A stretch of DNA of 64,000 nt from Ignisphaera sp. (GTDB lineage: Archaea > Thermoproteota > Thermoprotei_A > Sulfolobales > Ignisphaeraceae). The notes under the pieces are model-generated. The model saw nothing but the letters and a program-made list of their open reading frames with translations, made no database searches and had not been told where the DNA came from. Positions 18,095 to 26,873 of the stretch are shown piece after piece. Numbering within the stretch: the stretch's first letter is position 1; every line of letters begins with the position of its first letter. Location of the stretch: the NCBI GenBank assembly GCA_038831005.1, contig JAWBKZ010000002.1, forward strand, positions 124,001 to 188,000, given 5' to 3'. The position numbers were made by a program, and so were the translations under genes.

Positions 18095-19354
18095 GTGACA
18101 GGGCTGTTAGCAATATATGCTTTTGATGACTTGTGGAACTTGGGTCCCTACATAAGGTATGGATTGATGTCGCTACAGCATAGAGGTGCTGAAAACTATG
18201 TTGTATGTATTTCAGAAGGTGATGTAAAATGCTATACTGCGAACAACATAGACAATGTTAGTGAGCATGTTGCTACAAACAAGGTTATAGCTGCAACGTA
18301 TAGTAATAGAGATGAAGCTCTATACATCCATAAGGAAGACGGCCTAGATATTGCTGTTTTAGCTGATATACCTAATGCAGTTCTAGAAGAAGTAGCCAAA
18401 GAGCTTAGTAGAGCCTTAAAGAAAGATGGTACAGTTAAAGGTGTCACAAGAGCCTTAGAAAATTTTGGAGCAAAAGAGTACATACCTTCATTTATCGCTA
18501 TAACAAATCGAGGAGATATAATTGTTTGGCGAAGTGTAAGTGGATTAACACCTCTTGTCCTCGGAGGATACGGCTTCGATATGGCTATAGTATCCTCAGA
18601 AACAACAGCTATAGATATTCTCGGGGCTGATACAAGAAGATTCCTACTACCTGGTGAAGGTCTATTGATATCCAGATACCTTTTAACAAAATTCAATACA
18701 GCTTCAGCCATAAACCCAAGACTGTGTCTCTTCGAGATACTCTATCTGGCTAGACACGATGCTATAGTAGACAATGTATCTGTGTATAGTTTTAGAAAGA
18801 GCTTGGGCAAAGAACTGGGAGAGCGATTCAATAGAGATGTAGATGTTGTTGTAGGTGTACCTGAAACCGCTATACCTTACGCTATAGGCTTTTCTCAAAC
18901 AATAAATAAACCTTTTGAGTTAGCCTTTATTGCTACAGGAGGTAGGGTAAGGTCTATGCTTAGATTCGATCCTAGGGAAAAACTTATAGCAATTCATTTG
19001 AAAATGAATCCCATCAGACACAGTCTTGAAGGTAAAAGAGTTGCTATAGTGGATGATAGCATGGTTACGGGTTCAACAATAAAAACGATATCCCAGATAC
19101 TTAGATACAGAGTTGGTGTAGACGAAGTACATCTACTTATAGCTAGCCCTCCATTAATAAGTACCTGTCCCTACAACATCATGAAGCTAGATATGGAGAG
19201 TCTTCTAGCAGCTAATCTATCTAAGGAGATGGCACTAAAATATCTCGAAGTTGATTCACTTAGCTGGTTACAGCCAGAAGTAATTGATTCTGTTGCTAAA
19301 ATGTATAGACTGAAGTTGTGTGGAAAGTGCTTTGGTCGTGAGTTTTTTGGGTGA
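18095..19354 (+). CDS. PurF paralogue lacking the glutaminase nucleophile
   Basis: This 419-aa protein is collinear with PurF and follows it by 6 nt, so a tandem duplication is likely. Its N-terminus reads M-T-GLLAIYAF: Thr replaces the catalytic Cys. LMSLQHRGAENYV corresponds to the ELQHRGQES motif. The PRPP loop is retained but altered (AIVDDSMVTGSTI, with T for R), and the four Fe-S cysteine positions are recognisable (LCLFEILY, STCPYN, LCGKCF). It probably cannot use glutamine. Possible roles are an ammonia-dependent PRPP amidotransferase, or a structural or allosteric partner of PurF. The start is GTG at 18095. Confidence 0.85.
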   Translation: MTGLLAIYAFDDLWNLGPYIRYGLMSLQHRGAENYVVCISEGDVKCYTANNIDNVSEHVATNKVIAATYSNRDEALYIHKEDGLDIAVLADIPNAVLEEVAKELSRALKKDGTVKGVTRALENFGAKEYIPSFIAITNRGDIIVWRSVSGLTPLVLGGYGFDMAIVSSETTAIDILGADTRRFLLPGEGLLISRYLLTKFNTASAINPRLCLFEILYLARHDAIVDNVSVYSFRKSLGKELGERFNRDVDVVVGVPETAIPYAIGFSQTINKPFELAFIATGGRVRSMLRFDPREKLIAIHLKMNPIRHSLEGKRVAIVDDSMVTGSTIKTISQILRYRVGVDEVHLLIASPPLISTCPYNIMKLDMESLLAANLSKEMALKYLEVDSLSWLQPEVIDSVAKMYRLKLCGKCFGREFFG

Positions 19355-19358
19355 GTTT

Positions 19359-20852
19359 ATGAAAGTTCTGGTAGTAGGGTCGGGAGGAAGAGAACATGCA
19401 TTAACACTTCTGATATCTAGAAGTATGCTGAATCCGAAGATCTATATAGTTATGGATTATAGGAATCCAGGTCTAGAGAGAATTTCGGAGAAATCTGGAG
19501 GAAGATGGTTTATAGCTACAACAACTAGCCCTAAAGAAGTTGGCAAAACTGCTGAAGAAGTTTCACCAGATCTAGTTATCATAGGTCCTGAGGAACCGCA
19601 ATTCAGTGGGGTCTCTACATACTTGAGGGAGAAGGGGTTCATAGTATTTGGAGCAGATGCTAAATGCGCAGAAATAGAGAAGAGTAAGGTTTTTGCAAGA
19701 ACATTGATGTGGAAATACGAAATACCTGGGAGACTCTACTTTAAAGCATTCAGAAGTATTGATGAAGCAAAGAAGTTCATAGAGTTTGCTGGAGATGTTG
19801 TGATAAAGCCCGCTCGACAAGCAGGTGGAAAAGGTGTTAAGGTTCTTAAAGATACTCAAGCCTATCTCTCAAAAGATAAGGTCAATATAAAGAAGAACTA
19901 TATAGATAAACTCTACTCCGAGATGGAGAGCTACGGAGATATAGACTACAAGATACTTGTTGAACAAAGAGTTGAAGGAGTAGAATACACAGCCCAGGTT
20001 ATAACTGATGGAAGTAGCTTCGTGTTCCTACCCATAATACAAGACCATCCCCATGCATACGAATTTGACACAGGTCCAGAAACAGGTGGTATGGGAAGTA
20101 TATCGGGACCCGGATGGATACCACCATTTCTGGATCAGGAAGAATTTGAGAGAACCAAAGACATTGTTGCAAAAGTGCTGTATAGTTTAAGTGTTGAGAT
20201 TGGTATCAATTATATGGGTGCTTTTGCGGGACAAATGATGCTCACTGGTGTATGGGGTCCAACAGTTATAGAGTTCTATAGCAGGTTTGGTGATCCAGAA
20301 GCATCTAATCTTGTACCTATTGTAGTAAGTGATTTCCTAGATCTTCTAGATAGAGCTGCTAGACAGAAATTGGCTTCAGCTAAGCTTGAGATAGATGAAG
20401 AGAAAGTTGTTGTAGTAAAAGCTGTAGCACCCGTAGGCTATCCAGATAACAAGAGGATAGCTATTGATCACCCCATAAAGGTTGATGAGGATAGAATCAA
20501 GGATATAGGATGTGAAGTGCTTTATGCTAGTGTTAGTATAGGTCCTGATGGAAATCTATACACAAGAGGGTCTAGAGCTGTAGAGATAGTGTGTTATGGA
20601 TCGAGTTACGAAGAAGCCTATAGTTTGTCTGAAAAAGCTGTGACGTATGTTGAGAGTCTTGATGGTTGGTCTCTATTCCATAGAGGTGATATAGGTTCGC
20701 CATGGCTTGTTAGAGAGAGAATAAAACTTGCTGAAAAAATAAGGAGGATATATAGTGATAGAGCTCGAAGAGGGGTACTGGGTGAGATGTATGTATGGAT
20801 ACCAGGTGAAGGAATTTATTCGAATCCTCTCTTATCTCCTGTAAGGTGGTAG
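19359..20852 (+). CDS. purD: Phosphoribosylamine-glycine ligase PurD
   Basis: PurD is a GAR synthetase that ligates glycine to phosphoribosylamine with ATP. The ATP-grasp enzyme begins MKVLVVGSGGREHAL (ATG at 19359, 5 nt after the previous stop); an upstream in-frame extension into the PurF-like gene lacks conserved residues. The grasp domain shows VVIKPARQAGGKGVKVL and GGMGSISGPGW, and the metal region VIEFYSRFGDPEA. At 497 aa it is longer than the bacterial norm (about 430), with extra sequence inside the ATP-grasp region. Confidence 0.95.
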   Translation: MKVLVVGSGGREHALTLLISRSMLNPKIYIVMDYRNPGLERISEKSGGRWFIATTTSPKEVGKTAEEVSPDLVIIGPEEPQFSGVSTYLREKGFIVFGADAKCAEIEKSKVFARTLMWKYEIPGRLYFKAFRSIDEAKKFIEFAGDVVIKPARQAGGKGVKVLKDTQAYLSKDKVNIKKNYIDKLYSEMESYGDIDYKILVEQRVEGVEYTAQVITDGSSFVFLPIIQDHPHAYEFDTGPETGGMGSISGPGWIPPFLDQEEFERTKDIVAKVLYSLSVEIGINYMGAFAGQMMLTGVWGPTVIEFYSRFGDPEASNLVPIVVSDFLDLLDRAARQKLASAKLEIDEEKVVVVKAVAPVGYPDNKRIAIDHPIKVDEDRIKDIGCEVLYASVSIGPDGNLYTRGSRAVEIVCYGSSYEEAYSLSEKAVTYVESLDGWSLFHRGDIGSPWLVRERIKLAEKIRRIYSDRARRGVLGEMYVWIPGEGIYSNPLLSPVRW

Positions 20853-20854
20853 GT

Positions 20855-22072
20855 ATGGAGAAGAGAAACTATCTATCAACACCTATGTTTGGTGAATCGA
20901 TAAAGATCATGTTGCTTGGTTCTGGAGAACTCGGTAAAGAGGTAGCTATAGAGGCTCAGAGACTAGGTGTAGAAATTGTAGCTGTAGATAGATATGATTG
21001 GGCTCCAGCAATGCATGTAGCACATAGACGCTATGTGATAGACATGCTTAATTCTAATGCCGTTAAGGCTGTTGTGAAGAGAGAGAAACCAGACGTAATT
21101 GTGCCTGAGATCGAGGCCATAGCTACAGATGCATTGATAGAACTTGAGGAAGAAGGATACTTCGTAGTTCCTAATGCTACAGCCGTAAAGATAGCTATGA
21201 ATAGAATTGAACTGAGGAAATATGCGGCAGAAAAACTGGGGCTACCAACAACTAAATACGCATTGGCTACTAACGAAGATGAAGCTGTAGAGGCCTGTGA
21301 CAAAATTGGTTACCCGTGTCTGATAAAGCCTGAAATGAGTAGCAGTGGCCATGGACATGCCAAGGTATTCGAACCTTCTCCTAAAGCTGTTAGAGATGCT
21401 TATAACTACGCTATAGCTCATGCAAGAGGTAGAAGTGGACGTGTAATAGTTGAAGAATATGTAGATCTCAAAACAGAATTCACTATATTAAGCTATAGGT
21501 ATTTAGATGAAGATGGCTCTATAGTAACAGATACATGTGAACCTGTTGAACATTGGAGATACGGTCACTACCACTATATAGAGTCATGGCAACCCTCATC
21601 TAAACCTCTAGAAATACTGAACAAAGCTAAAGAAATAGGTATAGCTGTTGCTAAGGGTCTCGGCGGTTTAGGGATATTTGGTGTAGAAGTATTCCTAACA
21701 AAAGACGGTAGAATTCTGTTTAGCGAAGTTGCTCCAAGACCTCATGATACAGGTATGGTCACCATGGCTAGTCAGGAATTGAGCGAATTCGCAATACATG
21801 TTAGAGCCATATTGGGCTTACCTATACCTAGACCAAGAATAGTGACACCAGCTGCAAGTCTAGCTATATACACAGATAAAGACAATATATGGGCACCAAA
21901 ATTCTACGGCATTTATGAAGCATTAAAGATACCTGGAGTAGACATAAGGACCTTCGGTAAACCGGCAACGTATAGAGAAAGAAGAATGGCTGTAATATTA
22001 GCTAAAGGTCTTACTGTAGAAGAAGCTCTTGAGAAAGCACGTAAAGCTCTTACCCACATAAGAATAGAATAA
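20855..22072 (+). CDS. purT: Formate-dependent GAR transformylase PurT
   Basis: PurT formylates GAR using formate and ATP, so no folate is needed, in line with archaeal C1 chemistry. The family N-terminus is seen as IKIMLLGSGELGKEVAIEAQRLG; the ATP-grasp part includes LIKPEMSSSGHGHAK, EEYVDLKTEFTIL and FSEVAPRPHDTGMVT. The preferred start is ATG 20855, 2 nt after the purD stop (GTG 20846 is also in frame). It is the last gene of the operon; purM, purE/K, purB and purH/P/O are not in the window. Confidence 0.95.
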   Translation: MEKRNYLSTPMFGESIKIMLLGSGELGKEVAIEAQRLGVEIVAVDRYDWAPAMHVAHRRYVIDMLNSNAVKAVVKREKPDVIVPEIEAIATDALIELEEEGYFVVPNATAVKIAMNRIELRKYAAEKLGLPTTKYALATNEDEAVEACDKIGYPCLIKPEMSSSGHGHAKVFEPSPKAVRDAYNYAIAHARGRSGRVIVEEYVDLKTEFTILSYRYLDEDGSIVTDTCEPVEHWRYGHYHYIESWQPSSKPLEILNKAKEIGIAVAKGLGGLGIFGVEVFLTKDGRILFSEVAPRPHDTGMVTMASQELSEFAIHVRAILGLPIPRPRIVTPAASLAIYTDKDNIWAPKFYGIYEALKIPGVDIRTFGKPATYRERRMAVILAKGLTVEEALEKARKALTHIRIE

Positions 22073-22094
22073 TTGTGATAGTTATAAATATATT

Positions 22095-22140
22095 TCTATA
22101 CATTTGATGAGATATATCTGTATCTCATCAAATGTATAGA
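22095..22140. terminator. Perfect 20-bp inverted repeat after the purine operon
   Basis: The arms 22095-22114 and 22121-22140 are exact reverse complements (20 bp) around the 6-nt loop tatctg. It starts 22 nt after the purT stop and lies between convergent transcription units (purT and the Rossmann protein). It would form a strong RNA hairpin in either direction. Archaeal termination mostly relies on U-tracts and FttA, so a long hairpin is unusual; it may stabilise 3' ends or block readthrough, or be a protein-binding palindrome. Confidence 0.6.
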
Positions 22141-22275
22141 GTCTTAGAATAATAGAGCTCAGTATATCTATCTAAAATGAAATGTGAATGATGTGGCTCA
22201 TGTTAGCTCTATTTCTTCTACAATTCTAAAGGATTAAAATATCTTAACATTATCTACAATCAATATACTTGAAAC

Positions 22276-23019
22276 TTATTTGCTTAATTCGTAGGTTTTA
22301 TTTCTGGGTATTACTTCAAATATGTTAGCTACACCATGGCATGAACATGCAGTTGCTATAGCAATTAGATTATAGCGATCTATATATTTATCTAAATCCT
22401 TTAAGAAGCTATATAATTCTAAACCGCTATAGCCTCCAATTCCCTCTACAATAAATTGTGATTCAAGTACTATGCTTAAATTAGTTATATGCCTCAAAAC
22501 ATATTTCAGAATCTCTTTGAGTGGAGCTATTTTAGTTTTACCTGTAATGGGGCATACAGGAGGTTCTATGCAATCAGGTTTACATAGTTTGTTAAACGGC
22601 ATATAACTCATTACAACTATCCCATTTAGAGAATCGACTTTTACATCAACCTCATAATCTCTAATCATATCAACAACTCTAGCTATAGATTTAGATGGAT
22701 ATACACTACATGCTTTAGCAATTAGATACCTCTCTACAACTTTTCCAGCCAAATGTATTGGAACAGTAGGTATTATAATTGAAGGAATTATATTTAGCAT
22801 CAACAATCTGAGAAGAACCTCTACCACATCAGCTATCAGCAAGACCTTTCTACATCTTTTTCCTTTTCTCATTAGTTTATCTAGACTTTGTAGCGTACAA
22901 TCAACGTATCTGTTAGCTGGACATTTGCTATTGATATCCACGACAAGAATTTCATCTTTATTATCTATTGATAGTAGAGCTTTTGTTCCATAGAATCCGC
23001 CTCCAGCTATAAGTATCAT
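22276..23019 (-). CDS. Uncharacterised Rossmann-like protein with conserved-looking Cys clusters
   Basis: The N-terminus MILIAGGGFYGTKAL and the following strand ILVVDIN indicate a Rossmann-type dinucleotide-binding fold (247 aa). The second half contains a Cys group C-K-P-D-C-I-E-P-P-V-C-P (about residues 165-176) and a C-terminal ATACSCHGVANIFEV segment, suggesting bound metal or an Fe-S centre. I do not recognise a named family. It lies 40 nt downstream of egsA on the same strand and may be co-transcribed with it; a link to lipid or redox metabolism is only a guess. Confidence 0.65.
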   Translation of the reverse strand: MILIAGGGFYGTKALLSIDNKDEILVVDINSKCPANRYVDCTLQSLDKLMRKGKRCRKVLLIADVVEVLLRLLMLNIIPSIIIPTVPIHLAGKVVERYLIAKACSVYPSKSIARVVDMIRDYEVDVKVDSLNGIVVMSYMPFNKLCKPDCIEPPVCPITGKTKIAPLKEILKYVLRHITNLSIVLESQFIVEGIGGYSGLELYSFLKDLDKYIDRYNLIAIATACSCHGVANIFEVIPRNKTYELSK

Positions 23020-23059
23020 TTGCTTTTACCAAACGATCTACCGATTACATATCATCTTG

Positions 23060-24136
23060 TTATTCTTCAGCTATTCCTGTTACCTTAACTATCTTTTCTG
23101 CTGCTTCTTTTGAAATACCTTTCTCTCCAAGAATTGTGTATCTTTCAGGTCTAATAGTGTGTGCTATCGATAAAGCTTCAACGATTTTATCTAAACTAAC
23201 CCCTATTTCTCTAGCTGTTGTAGGTGCACCTATTTTCCTTAGTACAGATCTTATCTTTTTCCAGTTTCTGCCATGTAGGTATAACGATATTATGGTGCCA
23301 ATACCGACTTCTTCGCCATGTAGAGCTGGATAGTTAGCGACTATATCTATTGCATGTGCTATCATATGTTCAGAACCACTCGCAGGTCTAGTAGAGCCTG
23401 CTATAGCCATAGCTATACCGCTACTTATGAGAGCCTCTACAAGTATTCTTATTGCTTCTAATGTAAATGTCTTCTCTTCAAATAACTCGCTATTCTTTAA
23501 TATATGTTTTGCTGAAAGGAGGGCTAATGAAGCTGCATAATCTCCATAGTATTCTCCCCTAAGTTTATGAGCTAACCTCCAATCAAGTACTGAAGAAAAT
23601 TTCCCCAGAAGATCACAACAACCAGCTATAATGTTTCTCCTAGGAGCTCTGGATATGATTTCTACATCAGCTAGCACAAGAACTGGTGTAGCAGCCTTGA
23701 TTGATGTTGGTCTACCCATATCACGTATTGAGGCAAAAGGTGATGCAATACCGTCATGCGATGGTGATGTAGGTACACTAATAAAGTACTTATCAGTAGT
23801 TGCAGCAGTATACTTAGCTACATCAAGTGCTTTCCCGCCTCCAACACCAACAATAGTATTGGCACCAACTTCTCTAAGCATAGCAATGGTTTTCTCAACC
23901 TCTTCTTTAGACGATTTAGCGACATACATATTCCAACAATCAATACCTTTATCTTCAAGAGACTCAGCAACAATTTTAGCGTAACTTAAGGTTGATGTAG
24001 TTCCCGAAACGATTAGAGCATGTGAACCCAGCTGCATCTCTTTGACTATCACACCAATGTTATCGATAATCCTTGTACCCACTATTACTCTCTTAGGTAG
24101 ATCAATTCTATGTTCATTATGCATATAAGTGCACAC
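23060..24136 (-). CDS. egsA: sn-glycerol-1-phosphate dehydrogenase
   Basis: This enzyme reduces dihydroxyacetone phosphate to sn-glycerol-1-phosphate, the backbone of archaeal membrane lipids. It is a zinc enzyme of the iron-alcohol/glycerol dehydrogenase fold: NAD(P)-binding GVGGGKALDVAKY (about 97-109), SVPTSPSHDGIASP, the metal-ligand region SGSEHMIAHAID and the ALHGEEVGIG His. It has 358 aa. GTG 24136 and ATG 24124 are both possible starts; the family N-terminus (HRIDLPKRVIVG) is preserved with either. It is divergent from psmB across an 82-nt promoter region. Confidence 0.94.
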   Translation of the reverse strand: MCTYMHNEHRIDLPKRVIVGTRIIDNIGVIVKEMQLGSHALIVSGTTSTLSYAKIVAESLEDKGIDCWNMYVAKSSKEEVEKTIAMLREVGANTIVGVGGGKALDVAKYTAATTDKYFISVPTSPSHDGIASPFASIRDMGRPTSIKAATPVLVLADVEIISRAPRRNIIAGCCDLLGKFSSVLDWRLAHKLRGEYYGDYAASLALLSAKHILKNSELFEEKTFTLEAIRILVEALISSGIAMAIAGSTRPASGSEHMIAHAIDIVANYPALHGEEVGIGTIISLYLHGRNWKKIRSVLRKIGAPTTAREIGVSLDKIVEALSIAHTIRPERYTILGEKGISKEAAEKIVKVTGIAEE

Positions 24137-24218
24137 ATCCTAATTATTTCATAGAGACTTATTAAGCTTGCATGCAAAAAGAGTGGGTGAATAGTATCTT
24201 CTGATGAGGAGCTAAATC
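24137..24218. promoter_or_regulatory. Divergent promoter region egsA / psmB
   Basis: This 82-nt spacer contains a central AT-rich acttattaagctt (about 24158-24170) that can serve as TATA-like sequence for either strand. A GAGGAG Shine-Dalgarno element lies about 8 nt before the psmB ATG. No repeats or operators are evident. Confidence 0.4.
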
Positions 24219-24902
24219 ATGTATGAAACAGGGGTTTCATTTCCAGAAAACATATTGAGGAAACTTGAAAATGTATACAAAGGTACAACTACTATAGGAA
24301 TGAGAGTTAGAGAGTTCGTGGTATTAGCTGCAGATAAGAAAGCTACAGCAGGACTGTACGTAGCTCACAAAAATGTAAAAAAGATAGCAAAGATATCAAA
24401 CAATTGTGCTCTAACAATAGCGGGTCTCGTAGCTGATGCACAAACACTTGCAGACTACTTAAGAGTAGAATCTCACTACTACCAGGTCGTAAATAGAAGA
24501 CCAATGAGTATACGCAGTATGGCATCATTATTAGGACTTTTGCTAAATGAATATAAGTATTTCCCATTCATAGTACAACTTTTACTCGGAGGCTACGACT
24601 ATTACGAAGGACCGAGACTTTTCGCAATAGAGCTCTATGGTGATGTTACTGAAGAAAAATACGCTGCTACAGGTTCAGGTTCACCACTAGCTATAAGCAT
24701 AATAGAGTCTAACTATACAGAAGATCTAGATCTAGACGACTCAATAAAGCTAGCTGTCAAAGCGGTAGCAGCGGCTTCATCTAGAGATGTATTTAGTGGT
24801 GGTGTGGGAATTGATGTTGTCATTATAGGAAAGAATATGTACAGAGAACACACTTTCCAGGGAGAGGAGATCAAAAACATCGTTGGTAGAATATACTCAT
24901 GA
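24219..24902 (+). CDS. psmB: Proteasome beta subunit (catalytically active)
   Basis: This is a catalytic ring subunit of the 20S proteasome. A 22-residue propeptide ends in KG and precedes Thr23, the mature Thr1 (KG|TTTIGMRV). Counting from it, Asp17 (AADKKATAG) and Lys33 (NVKK) are both present, so the Ntn active site is complete. GSGSPLAISI and VAAASSRDVFSGG follow as in other beta subunits. It has 227 aa. The stop overlaps the fttA start by 4 nt (ATGA), a proteasome/termination-factor pairing. Confidence 0.95.
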   Translation: MYETGVSFPENILRKLENVYKGTTTIGMRVREFVVLAADKKATAGLYVAHKNVKKIAKISNNCALTIAGLVADAQTLADYLRVESHYYQVVNRRPMSIRSMASLLGLLLNEYKYFPFIVQLLLGGYDYYEGPRLFAIELYGDVTEEKYAATGSGSPLAISIIESNYTEDLDLDDSIKLAVKAVAAASSRDVFSGGVGIDVVIIGKNMYREHTFQGEEIKNIVGRIYS

Positions 24903-26830
24903 GTTTCAACATAGATCTAGCCTATATAAGGTCTGTTATACTAAAGACAATACCACCTTCAGCACAAGTAACAAGACTAGAGTTTGAAGGACCAGAAATA
25001 GCTATCTATGTTAAGAATCCAGAGTTCTTAATGGAGCAAAGCGGTATAATATCTCAGATAGCGAAATCCGTAAAGAAGAGGATTGTTGTTAGAACAGATC
25101 CATCGATAAGAAAGAATGTAAATGAAGTAAAAGAGTACATAAGCAGCATTGCGCCAACTGAAGCCGAAATAGAGGATGTAGAGTTTGACCATGTTTTAGG
25201 AGAAGTTGTGATAAAGGCTAAGAAACCACATCTACTGGACGACAAACTCAATCAAATACTTGTTTACACAGGATGGAGACCTAGAACCATACGTGCCACA
25301 CCAATAAGATCTGGAATACTCGAAGAAGTTATGAGAGGATACTTAGCGCAAAGCGAATATAGATTAAGATTTCTTAGAGATCTTGGAGAATCAATACATA
25401 GAGACGTTATCCTAGCCAAGAATGGGAACAACTACGTGAGAATGACGTTTCTTGGAGCTGCTCAAGAAGTAGGTAGATCAGCTATATTATTAGAGACAGC
25501 TGAAACAACACTACTGCTTGATTTTGGTATGAATCCTGGCAAAGGATTATCACCCAATAGCTTTCCAAGAATAGATCTGCTAAAGATAGATCCACAAGAT
25601 ATAGATGTCGTAATTGTTAGTCATGCGCATCTGGATCACGCTGGCTTCGTTCCCTACCTCTTTAAGTACGGATTTAGAGGAGCCATATATACTACTGAAG
25701 CTACTAGAGATTTAATGGTACTTTTGCTTAAGGATTATCTTGAAATAACAGAAAGAGAAGGTACAGAGCCACCTTTTACACTCAAAGACGTTGAAAAGAT
25801 GTTGCTGCATACTGTTGCGCTAAAGTATGAAGTTGTTACTGATATTGCTCCAGATATCAGATTAACTCTCTATAATGCTGGACATATACTTGGTTCAGCT
25901 ATAGCCCACCTACACATAGGTAATGGATTCTACAATATAGTGTATACAGGGGACTTCAAATTCGGTAAGACTAGACTACTTGAAAGAGCTGACTATAAGT
26001 TTCCAAGAGTTGATTCAGTAATAATGGAAAGTACCTACGGTACGACTGAGCAGCCTAAGAGAGATGAAGCTGAGGAAACGCTTCTAAAAATAATCATCGA
26101 CACATATCAGAGAAGAGGAAAGATACTGATACCTACTCTCAGTATAGGAAGAGCTCAAGAGATAATGGTGATACTTGCTGATGCTATGAGACAAAACAAA
26201 ATACCGCCAATGCCGGTATATATAGAAGGTATGGTTCATGAAGCTACAGCTATACATACAGCTTATCCAGATCTATTGTCAAGGGATTTGAGCAAAAGAT
26301 TAAAAGATGGTGAAAATCCATTCGAATATGAAACTTTCGTAAGAATTGAAGGACGGGAACCAAGAACAGAAATTGTTGAAAGCTCTGAACCAGCAATAAT
26401 TATCTCGACCTCTGGAATGCTTACAGGTGGACCTGCTGTTGAGTACTTTAAGTTGATGGCCTCTAATCCAAATAACTCCATAATCTTTGTTAGCTATCAA
26501 GTAGAAGGTACATTAGGAAGGAGGGTCAAAGATGGTGCTAAGGAGGTTGCATTCGTTAATGATAGAGGTAAGGTAGAGATAATTAGGGTAAAGATGCAGG
26601 TACATGCTGTTGAAGGTTTCTCAGGTCATTCAGATAGACGACAATTATTAGAATATCTAAGGCATGTAGAGCCAAAACCGACAATGGTGTTCCTAGTTCA
26701 TGGCGAGAAAAACGTGGTGCAGGAATTTGCAAACGATATAATTAGGTACAAGAAGAAGATGTATCTAGAGAATATAGATGTAAGGATACCAAACATATTG
26801 GACTCCTACACATTAGCGTACAATCTATAA
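24899..26830 (+). CDS. fttA: Transcription termination factor FttA / aCPSF1 (beta-CASP ribonuclease)
   Basis: This is the archaeal CPSF73-like factor that cleaves nascent RNA at U-rich sites and terminates transcription. Domains: two N-terminal KH modules (about 1-150), a metallo-beta-lactamase core with the SHAHLDHAG (HxHxDH) motif near residue 240, a beta-CASP insert, and C-terminal ligands in GFSGHSDRRQL and FLVHGEK. It has 643 aa, as in the family. It starts inside the psmB stop codon, so translation is coupled. Confidence 0.95.
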   Translation: MSFNIDLAYIRSVILKTIPPSAQVTRLEFEGPEIAIYVKNPEFLMEQSGIISQIAKSVKKRIVVRTDPSIRKNVNEVKEYISSIAPTEAEIEDVEFDHVLGEVVIKAKKPHLLDDKLNQILVYTGWRPRTIRATPIRSGILEEVMRGYLAQSEYRLRFLRDLGESIHRDVILAKNGNNYVRMTFLGAAQEVGRSAILLETAETTLLLDFGMNPGKGLSPNSFPRIDLLKIDPQDIDVVIVSHAHLDHAGFVPYLFKYGFRGAIYTTEATRDLMVLLLKDYLEITEREGTEPPFTLKDVEKMLLHTVALKYEVVTDIAPDIRLTLYNAGHILGSAIAHLHIGNGFYNIVYTGDFKFGKTRLLERADYKFPRVDSVIMESTYGTTEQPKRDEAEETLLKIIIDTYQRRGKILIPTLSIGRAQEIMVILADAMRQNKIPPMPVYIEGMVHEATAIHTAYPDLLSRDLSKRLKDGENPFEYETFVRIEGREPRTEIVESSEPAIIISTSGMLTGGPAVEYFKLMASNPNNSIIFVSYQVEGTLGRRVKDGAKEVAFVNDRGKVEIIRVKMQVHAVEGFSGHSDRRQLLEYLRHVEPKPTMVFLVHGEKNVVQEFANDIIRYKKKMYLENIDVRIPNILDSYTLAYNL

Positions 26831-26873
26831 CAATCTATAGCTGGATTATATAGACTTCAATTACTTTCTATCA

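Noticed and set aside
19320-19358. N-terminal extension of PurD inside the PurF-like gene
   Set aside because: The family start MKVLVVGSGGREHA begins at 19359; the extra 13 residues are antisense-free read-through of another frame without conserved residues.
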